DNA from: Rhododendron vialii
Lineage: Eukaryota > Streptophyta > Magnoliopsida > Ericales > Ericaceae
Length of the DNA: 64,000 bases
Reading direction: 5' to 3'
Assembly (NCBI RefSeq): GCF_030253575.1
Contig: NC_080566.1
Span: 8,999,501 to 9,063,500 of the forward strand
Below the pieces are notes generated by a model. It was not told the origin of the DNA. It worked only from the letters and a program-made list of their open reading frames with translations, and made no database searches. Position numbers and translations under genes: made by a program. Positions 55,474 to 64,000 of the stretch are shown here, in pieces. Position 1 is the stretch's first letter; every line of letters starts with the position of its first letter.

Positions 55474-58400
55474 ATGGTTTCCCGCAATGTGCTTATCGAC
55501 ATGCTTCTGTCCGATTCCTCTTCCGACGACAACTCAGCGGTGTTCATCATGTTAGTTTTTCTATACCGAAAGCGTCTCAATCGCCGAAAACGAGAAGAAG
55601 AGCGTCTTGATCGCCGGAAAAGATCCCGAATCCGCCGGCTCCGTCGCCAGTCTCGATCACTCCCGAGGCCTTTTGTTCCTTCACGTAAATCCCCCTCCCC
55701 CTCCTTCTCTGTCTCTATGCGTGCGTGTTTGTGTTTCTAATAGTAATTTGGTTTTTGAACCAGTTAACGTGCACCTCGACTGATAAATTAATATAGGGGT
55801 GCAAATGAGTTGAGCTGAGCTCGATAAATTAGCCTAAAACTTGAGCTCAAGCCTAGCTAATTTACTTGACAAACATCTTTAAATGAGCCAAGTCTATACA
55901 AACCAGCTGAGCTTTTGAGCCCTTTTAATAATACTAGATGAATTTCATCGTCCACTAGGCATATTTGCCCATTGGGCTCATTCTGTAGAAACTTTACGTC
56001 AGACCCAAAGTTTAAGTTTTTAAGGTGGAGATGAGATGTTGGGAAAATGACGGCCAATGACGTGTTTTGATAATTAATATTAGCTAAGGACATTCATTTT
56101 CCTTGAGATGTTTGATATAATAATAAGTGATCACTTATTTCATTCCCAATCAGTTTGGGATTGTATACCGTAACACATTGCCCTCACGTGCAACCGCGTT
56201 CGAAGTCTATCATGCTTAATTTCTTTTTGCGTCAGTGAGTCTATTATCGTGCTTCCTCTTTGTTGGGTGTATCATCGTGGGGTGTGAATTGTGAATTGTT
56301 TAAATTATGGGATGGAATAAGTCTGCTCTGACACTATGCACAAGTTTTATTTCGAATCCAAAAAGTGTGAACTTTTAAATGGATAGTTCTCAACATTATA
56401 TTAAGTTAAGTGATCATTCGTTGTATATGTCGGGATGAATTCTGTATGAATTGGTCCCAGTTGATCGCATCTACAAAGTTTCAAACATGAGATCTAGATG
56501 AACTAAACCCTAACGTCTCAAGAGTTGACAAGTTCCCCTTGGAGTTTATAATGTGCGTTTTATACGTGTATCAGTGTACGCATATGTACATCTTTCTAGG
56601 AAGAAGTGCCATTGACAGGGTGCTTAAACATGGCGGTGGGAATGATGCCTCTGATTCTTGTTCATCTTCTTCAGACCCTGAATTGCAGGCAAATGATGAT
56701 GATGTTGTGTTTGTTGGAGAGTACGATGAATCTCTCTCTTATTCTTCCGGTTAGTGTCCCCTTATTGCTATAGCAGTCTCTCATCAATTTTATCTTCCTT
56801 CATTATTCAGACGAGTTGGGTTTCCATATTGTCTCTGTTGTTAGTTCAAGAAAACTTACCATGTTCTATTTCATGGTATTGAAACTTTTTGCTGAAGTGA
56901 TATTCTCAAAAGTTGTTTTTGTTCCTATTTAAGGCTTAATATTTACTGTTATATGTTTCACATAGCATGTGATCCTTGTTTTGTCTTGCTGAAAATCCTG
57001 TGGCCTAATGAGGGAAGAACTGTCCTATTTGATGTTTCGTTTTGCAGGATATGAGGGAGAGGATAGCTCTGCAGATGAAGTTGATGTTAACTCATCAGGT
57101 AAGCTGTACTATTTGAAATTCTTAAAACTTTTGTAGTAATAAATTGAAATTCTTAATTTCAGCAGTATCCATTTTGTTGAGCTGTGCAATTACTTTGACC
57201 TTCTCTTTTATTTATTTATTTATTTTTTTTGGGACCTTCTCTATGTACCTCTTTATTAGGATGGTACTATGATTTTATGTAGCCTATACTTATGTCAGGA
57301 GTGCAACTTGGTCTGGTATAAACTATTTCGTCAATAGTTGATTGATTTTACTAAATTGATGTAACCTATTCCCAACACAATCAAACAATTGATAAAGACA
57401 TTGAAGTGTCAACTTCTTCTGGAGATCCTAGATGAAGAATAACTTCTTGCTCTATGTACCTATGCGGAATTACATTTCATTTTCTCACGCATAATCAACG
57501 TCCTATTTCTAAAAGGCCACTAGTTAGAAAACGTGTCTTATATTAGCTAGTTACAGTTGGTGCACCTTACTATCAAGTAGAATTGTGTTATTGCATAAAT
57601 GTTGCTTTACTGAGCAGCTGTCATCAGAGGGTCATGTTTTGCAGGTTCATTTAGGGATATCCAAGCCTGCCACATCTTGCTACCTGCAATGGATGAATAC
57701 CAAACAAATATTTTACCCTCAATTTGTCTTTTTACAAAACTTGCGTTGGATTTTGCTGTTAGTTACTTATAACTCTTTAAAATGTGTACTTACCAAAAAA
57801 AAAAAACTCTTTAAAATGTGTATGACTCTGCGCAATTCAATGCCTTTGGACATTCGGCTAATTTCGTATTTGCTTCCTCCACATCACTATGGTGATTTAC
57901 ATAGTATTGTCAAAGATTGAAGTTCAGAGTAAATTGCTTTGTGTTAAACTCTTGAAAACCAACCGACTCCAATATTTATCAAGGTATAAGCATTGACAGG
58001 TTCACTTACAAAGGACGATGATATCGGAATAAAAGATGATGGACAAGGTGATGCTAATGTTGTGAATACACTGTCTAACACTGTGGCCGAAGAAAACTGT
58101 ATCCCGTCTGATGTAGGCTGCATCTTGAAATGTAAATCGGGTTTCAAGTGCAGGCTATGCCCAAGAATAGTTTGCATGACAGAGGAGACCTTGAAGGCTC
58201 ATCTGAAATCCAAGGTACATTTTTAAATACTCAACTTCTTGATTCATTAGAAACCAAATCAGCGTTCGCAGAAGACCCCATTCAACATAACATGATTAGC
58301 AGAAATCCTTTTCCATGTGATCAGCTGCAAAGTATCACATTCACAGCCCTGACAGCCCCTTTGGATGTTGAGAAAGCGTGGGAAAAGAAAAGAAAGGACA

Positions 58401-59291
58401 GTCCCTTCCCTTATTTGGATAACTAAAAGAGATGAGATATGGTGAGAAAGGACAAAAAAAATAAAGAACCAGGATGAATCTTTATTAGTCCTTTTTGTTC
58501 CTAACCAAGCCTGTTTGGTGAGAAACCACAATCCTTTCTTTTCTCTCCCTTTCTCAATATCCAACTCACAATCCAAAGGGCCCGTTAATGCTGCAATGCA
58601 TGGGGCCTCCATCCTCGTCCCTGTCCGATCTTTTAAGTTCTCAAATCTCCATTACTTTGTACCTATTAACTATGTCAATTTTATTATAATAGTAGATGTT
58701 TTGAACCTGTTTCTCGAACCTCACTCTCGACACTTTGAAATGTAGAAAAAAAAATGCTTGGGAGGAAACTTGTTTGTATGGTCTCATCTACTGATCTAAT
58801 GAAGGCTCCTTTTACATTTTTACAATAGAGACATGCCCGCTCTGAAACATTACTTAATAAAGGGAGGCTGCGGCTCATTCGGAACAGTGATGGCGAAGTT
58901 GAGGGAGAGGTAGATGCTGGTGCAGAGAGGCGTGCTCGAATTGCAGCTGCTGCACTGGTTGGTTCATTAGCTATTGAGATGATCTCCAGATAACTGAGTA
59001 GAATGAACCTATGTTGCATTCAGACCTCAATTCATTTCTCTTTTTTAATTATTACAGGTTCCAGCTAACTCAAGGAAGGAAAAAGAGGTGCGGCAGAAAT
59101 GGAGGAACAGGCTAAAGAAGGTCGTAATTATGACATCGTAGGGGCTGCGTTTGTGCTTTTGGTGAAAGAAAATGTAAATTCTAATAAGATTTTTGTGTAC
59201 CTTACAGAAGAAGGGAGAAGATGCAAACTTGGTTAAAGCCAGCCTATCAGCAAAGCATCCAGCAAAGAAAAAGCTTAAATTTGAGGATTGA
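55474..59291 (+). CDS. Small basic protein with one U1-like C2H2 zinc finger
   Basis: Seven exons inferred from GT..AG sites with consistent phase: 55474-55684, 56600-56749, 57048-57098, 58000-58214, 58829-58957, 59058-59120 and 59208-59291; 903 nt, 300 aa. Layout: an Arg-rich N-terminus (RKRLNRRKREEERLDRRKR), an acidic Ser/Asp middle (SCSSSSDPELQANDDD), then a single finger CRLCPRIVCMTEETLKAHLK..RHARSE. In it C188, C191, H205 and H211 give C-x2-C-x13-H-x5-H, the spacing of U1/dsRNA-binding-type fingers. A Lys-rich tail ends AKKKLKFED. This architecture suggests a nuclear or nucleolar RNA-associated protein; the exact family is not identified. Exons 4-7 are strongly supported by the finger and by phase. 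Exon 1, with an unusual hydrophobic VFIMLVFLY stretch, is the weakest part, and another first exon is possible. Confidence 0.75.
55795..55930. mobile_element. Possible hAT-type terminus in intron 1 of the zinc-finger gene
   Basis: TAGGGGTGCAAATGAGTTGAGC...GAGCTC is the start typical of a common plant hAT-type element (TAGGGGTGCAAATGAGCC-like). The matching far end was not found. Confidence 0.35.
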
Positions 59292-60482
59292 AGCTTCTGG
59301 TAAGTATGTTGGCTTGTAGACAGTGAACTGGGATGTATAATCAAGAAACAGAACATGGACATAGTTTGTGGTTTTTTTTGTGTGCTGCAAACAAAGAGCT
59401 GGTATAGTCCTACAATTTTTTGGCCGAACCCGTGCAAAGGGCTACTTGAATGTGAATGTACCATGACATTGCTGTTGCTTTTTCTACCCTTCTGCAGATT
59501 GGGTTTGTGTGTATCTTCCTGTCACCTGTTTAGAGACAAATAGGCTTTTCAGCAATAACATTACCGGCTCGAAGCTTTGCATTTTATAGTTTGTGCGCAT
59601 TATACATTTGGTTTGATTTTTGGTGAAATTTAGTGCGAAGAATATTTTGTTTTTGATTGGGGGGAGAAATTACATTGAAGTATGGTTAAATTAGGCCTAT
59701 TAATGGGCCAAATCCAATCCGGATCCGACAAATCCAAATCCGATAGTGGTAATCCGAATCCGAAAAATAAGAATCCGATCTGAAAACTTTTTTACTTCAA
59801 AAATTTTAGCAAAAAAAATAAAATAAAAATACATCTTACACATTTTTTTTTTCAAAATAAAAAATTTACAGTTTTTAAAAAAAAATTAAAAATAAAGTTC
59901 GGATTGAACTGATAACGGATTTAATCCGATCTGTATTTGAATTACCGAATTTAGATTATTGGATCGACGTTATCAGATTTGGATCGGATCCAAATTAGAT
60001 CTGATCCATTGACAGGCATAGGTCAAATCATGTTATCTATACTCGGAACACCTCTTTCACAAAGCAACTGCAAATTTGTATGGTACCAAGTATGGGAAAG
60101 GATCATCTCATGCAATGATTTTTATATGCGACTGCAGTCTTATTTGATGAAAGAATTACTCAATTGGCCTAAATGCGTAAATCATTCATTCAAAAAATTA
60201 AGTTGATTAGACATGGAAAAATACTTGATCGAATCATATTCGTGGTCAAATGGATACCGATTCCAATCAACCTAATTTGTTACATGGATGAAGTGCACAT
60301 CAATATCTACAAAATGAACAACTTTAATCGTTGAATGGAACCATGGTAAGTTCTAATTGCATCACGTGATGAATCACAGAAAGAATTCTTGAATCGTGTA
60401 TACCATATATAGTAATTACTGCAAGCCTAAAGACAGCCCCAGCGCAGAGAGAATATTTAACCACTTGTGCTGAATAGCACGA

Positions 60483-60524
<42 letters not shown>

Positions 60525-60890
60525 GGTTACCTATTGAACCAGTTAACCAACCTGTATGTAGCCAAGGAAGACAAAACTTAGTTTCTTCCAACTAACATTG
60601 ACTTCCATTCAAAAAAAAAAAACTAGCATTGACTCCGAAATTTGATTTTAACACAAGGGGCAAGAACCCTGGGGATCCAGTTTAATATCCCATGACACGC
60701 AGATCCGATCAATTACAAGCTACAACAAACGTGATCATCCTTTGAATCTCTCAAAAATGACAAAAGCGTGCACATAGTTCCATGGGAAAGGATCATCAAA
60801 AGTTTAGGCCATGGATCAGCTAAAATGGACAATCTTGCTTCATACCTAGAAAAAGGATCAGGCGTCTAGAGAAGTTAACAGACTTGAAAT
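59292..60890. other. Spacer between convergent zinc-finger and ASF1 genes
   Basis: No gene. 59693-60024 has partly inverted ends (CCTATTAATGGGCCAAATCC / GATCTGATCCATTGACAGGC), close to hAT elements beginning TAGGGCTGTCAATGG. A (GA)n run lies at 60489-60516. The 3' UTRs of both genes must lie at the two ends of this region. Confidence 0.45.
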
Positions 60891-61536
60891 CTAAAGTATT
60901 TCACCATTTGAGGGCTTATCAGGTGAAGCAGACACTTGCTCGTCTTCGTCGTTTCCATCTACTTGAGTGTCACAATCTGGCGGTGAACCAGACACTTGCA
61001 CCTCTTCTTCGTTTCCATCTACTTGAGCCTGACAATCTTGCGAAGGGTCTTGTACTCCACTTTCACTGTTTTCAGAGTGGAAATTGATGGGGAACTTCGT
61101 AACTCTGGGTTTGTCGGATAATATATCTCTTTGGACCTTATCAATCAACACCTTGGCAGGAGGTTCCTCTCTTAGCTGTGCATCCTCGTAATCGTTGTTT
61201 ACATAATAGCCCACTCGAATAAATTCCTGACCTAGATAAGAACATGTCAATAGGAGCACCGTCACGCCAATTATGTCATCTTCACGGATCTTTGAAGGAT
61301 CTGGGGGATCCGCCTGATGCAAGTGGCCAATAAGATAATATTGGATTAGACTCAATCCATAAGCATTCCAAATAGGAAACTCACAATAAAGCAATTAATT
61401 TAAGGTGTCGGTACAATTACCTCAAAGACAAAACGATAGTTCCCAACGTTGACAGGCCCAACAAGTACGCTTTCTAAAACTTGATCATAAGTTTCATCCT
61501 CAGCAGATCCCACATAAGTGAGTTTCCATTCAATAT
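60891..61536 (-). CDS. ASF1: Histone chaperone ASF1, 3' part (exons 2 and 3)
   Basis: ASF1 binds the histone H3-H4 dimer and hands it to CAF-1 or HIRA for nucleosome assembly in the nucleus. Exon 2 (61421-61536) encodes [20 protein letters not shown] through [10 protein letters not shown]. Exon 3 (60891-61313) encodes [57 protein letters not shown] and [12 protein letters not shown], all hallmark ASF1 core segments including the H3-binding region. Exon 2 begins in phase (the last 2 nt of an Asp codon), so an exon 1 (about 40 codons, MSAVN-type start) is required. None is visible up to the window edge, so intron 1 exceeds 2.4 kb. The acidic tail carries an internal duplication ([18 protein letters not shown] / [18 protein letters not shown]). 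Partial gene. Confidence 0.93.
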
Positions 61537-63361
61537 CTGCATAAAACAATTACCCAAAGCAAAGAAAACACAGAGATTAGAAAAGGCAAGCTTTTCTAAC
61601 TATGCAGTTAATTTCCAAAGTTCAGTAAGTATTCATAGAGATAATCTAGATCTCAATGCTGCATATACAAGAACATGCACACTCTACAAATCATATTTAG
61701 GGCTGCTTGCCCTCCTTGGGACAGGATCGTGTTCTGAACTGGTACCCCATTTCTAGAGTTTGTTCTAACCAATTTTTTTGAAGAAAACTTCAACGTTCAA
61801 TTACCCAAAGTAAATAAGTTCACTGTTGTAGGTCAGACATAAAACAACACAATTGACGATACCAGCTTCAATTAAAGGTCCCCAAAGATACACGATGCAC
61901 AATGCAGTGAGTGAATTCATACAGTATCCTACACCAAATGAATGCACCAACTAACGGAAGGACCACACTTTTATTTTTGTTTAGGGAAGACAACATTACC
62001 ACACATGCCCATAGAAATGTAGCGAAAAGGCACAGAAATATACAAATTACTTCTACCAGTAACACATATCAAGATTCCACAAGAGTTTGTCATCCTCAGA
62101 ATTTTGATGGACAACTGCAATAGGTTAAAAGGCCATATTTCGTCATGATTGATTATTTGTTATTCCTTGACATTTGAGTTATGTAGATGAATCGTGTTTG
62201 CAAAGTTATCAAAGGTAATAAAATGCCACTAACCAAAGTTGGAATGCAAACACATACGTGTTTTATGTATTCATCCTCAAACAGTCCATATGCTTCAAGA
62301 AAAGGTTAATCTCTTTAACTCGTGAATAATAACTATGCTGTCACGCACACTATGCTTGCTTTAAAGTCCATTCATTTTGCAATGAACTTCCATCCCCGTC
62401 TGTAAGCCTTCTAAAGGCATCTCCTTGTCAACAAAACTCTGATGTGTTCTCTTTCACTTTTGAAAAGTGTCAGACTGCAAGTCAAGTCCATTTACCTCCC
62501 CTTCAATGGTATCTCTTTCACAATTTACTTACTACCGACAGCAGGTCCCAAGACTGAAAGGATTCTAAAGAGGCAGAAGAAAAAACTAGTGTAATTTGTA
62601 ATAAAGGCAAACCAAGCACCTAATGAGGTGGTGGTAGCCTGGTAGGAAATGCATCGCAGCAACTGCCTTGAACCAGAATTAACAGGGTTTCTATTGCATG
62701 AATATAATTGCATGCACCAGAGGATTAACATAGTAAGAAAGAGGAAAAAACACATGGGCCCCTTGTTTCTAGGGCATGTAGAATGTGCAAATCCGACACA
62801 TATATCTAATGCCTTGATCATGCCAAACTGCACTCAGAAAGGATCTACTCATCAGCTTAGCTGGTTGAGAGTTTGAGACTAAGAAATTTGTTTTATTGAC
62901 TTGATTCTTCGTGCAACAAAACACCTTTTACCAACACCAGATTGCAAAGGCAAGCAAGCAGCAAGCTATACCTCAATTACACATTCTAATAAGGTTCTAA
63001 CAATTCGTAATAACTTCATGGGCCATCTTGGGACTAGTTGGGAGCAATGAAGTGAACAATATAATATTATCACCATGATAACGTAAATTTAAATAGTCCC
63101 ACTGTCTTCTACATAAAAAAAAGGCATTGGCTTATTGGGTTTGAATTATTTCATCGAATATATAAGTCATTACTCTTTTTGCATGTTAGCCTCTAACATT
63201 ACTAGCTCAATGCAATATTCAGAGAAAGAAACCCCAAAACCCTGATAAAATAATCTCACCCATGAAATAACCCTTTGAAAATATAAAACACCAATCGACC
63301 CTTCAAAGATATCACTATGGGCTAATCTTCCAGCTAAATTACGGAAAAGAACTTACGTTTA
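61537..63361. other. ASF1 intron 1 (part), no exon seen
   Basis: No ASF1 exon-1 sequence and no other gene recognised. AT-rich, with scattered short open frames that match nothing. Confidence 0.6.
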
Positions 63362-63654
63362 GGCTCCGTTTGTTTCAATGTAAAATATTTATGAAGTAAA
63401 ACATTTCCCATGACAAATAATTTTTCCAAAAAGATAGTTGTCGTTTTTTATTTCCGGTGTTTGGTGGATAGTGGGAAAAATAGTTTTCCCCAAGTTTTGG
63501 TAAAACAATAGAATCAATCGAAGTCTTCGTTCAAAACTGAAAAGTTACAAAATCTTATTCTAGTCATGATTGAAAAAGATAATGCAATAAACAAGAAGAT
63601 TTCTGTATTCAAATCTCCTGAAACAAAGTATATGTAATACTCCATATATGTATA

Positions 63655-63709
<55 letters not shown>

Positions 63710-63983
63710 AATTGGGACAATTTATGGCTTTTTTTTTAATCCACGGGACAATTTATGGCTAGAAATTGAATTTAGATGAGCAGATGCAGAGGTGGATAGA
63801 ATTGGGGGAGCAAGAGCTCGATTGACATGCATCACTTAAAATGACTTACGGCAGCTCTGTCGGTAAGTTATTATCCACCAACTAAGGTAAAATGTTTTAC
63901 ATGTAAAATGCTTTTTTTTTTATGTTTTGTACAACCAAACAATGGAAAAAGGTAAAACATTTTACGTCGAAACAAACAGAGCC
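63362..63983. mobile_element. TTA-flanked DNA element, 622 bp
   Basis: Ends GGCTCCGTTTGTTTC / GAAACAAACAGAGCC, inverted repeats with one mismatch, flanked by TTA at 63359-63361 and 63984-63986. Sub-terminal TGTAAAA.ATTT / AAAACATTTTAC is also inverted. It contains a long (GA)n run at 63657-63706. No transposase. A PIF/Harbinger-type MITE is the best guess from TSD length. Confidence 0.8.
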
Positions 63984-64000
63984 TTAGTTTGATTTTATCA

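Noticed and set aside
62845-62885. CAGCTTAGCTGGTTGAGAG resembles the A box of a tRNA-derived SINE.
   Set aside because: No B box at the right distance, no tail and no TSD. A chance match is more likely.
13108-63706. Long (CT/GA)n tracts at 13108, 17383, 43378, 49690, 60489 and 63657 as possible regulatory elements.
   Set aside because: Ordinary plant microsatellites. Only the one in the HACL leader is near a start codon, and even there no function is evident from sequence.
1-64000. Searched for CRISPR arrays, bacterial operons, tRNA or rRNA genes and organelle DNA.
   Set aside because: None seen. Introns, TE content and gene families are those of a plant nuclear genome.

Overview
The window is nuclear DNA of a seed plant, very probably a woody or repeat-rich eudicot. 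The genes have introns with GT..AG borders. The gene families are plant-type (RGA-like CC-NB-ARC-LRR, DTX/MATE, plant 2-hydroxyacyl-CoA lyase, plant ASF1). Intergenic DNA is AT-rich and packed with MITEs, LTR remnants and (GA)n tracts. I cannot name the species; an asterid would fit but is not shown.

Layout. From 1.2 to about 49.6 kb lies an imperfect tandem segmental duplication. Each unit carries, in + strand order and all transcribed from the minus strand, a MATE transporter gene, an NB-LRR resistance gene and a 2-hydroxyacyl-CoA lyase (HACL/oxalyl-CoA decarboxylase-type) gene. In unit 1 (1.2-30.8 kb) all three are damaged: the MATE copy is a pseudogene split by a 3.07 kb solo LTR, the NB-LRR has a 2-bp frameshift in its last LRRs, and HACL survives as two broken exon-3 copies and one broken exon-2 copy. 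In unit 2 (33.7-49.6 kb) the MATE copy is also a pseudogene, but the NB-LRR (1126 aa) and HACL (three exons, 570 aa) are open from start to stop. The units have diverged by insertions that can be read against the empty site in the other unit.

Right of the duplication (49.6-64 kb) there are two single-copy genes: a seven-exon + strand gene for a small lysine-rich protein with one U1-like C2H2 zinc finger (55.5-59.3 kb), and the 3' part of an ASF1 histone chaperone gene on the minus strand (exons at 61.5 and 61.3-60.9 kb; the first exon is not in the window).

Mobile DNA with readable ends includes: two solo LTRs (2756-5826, TSD GTTAT; 24126-24819, TSD ATAAA), a 1.2 kb LTR mini-element (26708-27926), a LINE-type retroposon with a 15-bp TSD (20861-21965) and a relative at 51 kb, a 1.18 kb foldback MULE with a 9-bp TSD (53863-55039), several TAA/TTA-TSD Harbinger-type elements, a Stowaway MITE, a near-perfect 310-bp foldback (19138-19447), and a 4.6 kb region bounded by long inverted repeats (about 13139-17701). 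The three module genes have no obvious common pathway; they look like neighbours carried along by the same duplication. No clearly new biological system was found. The most informative features are the duplication history and the elements that date it.
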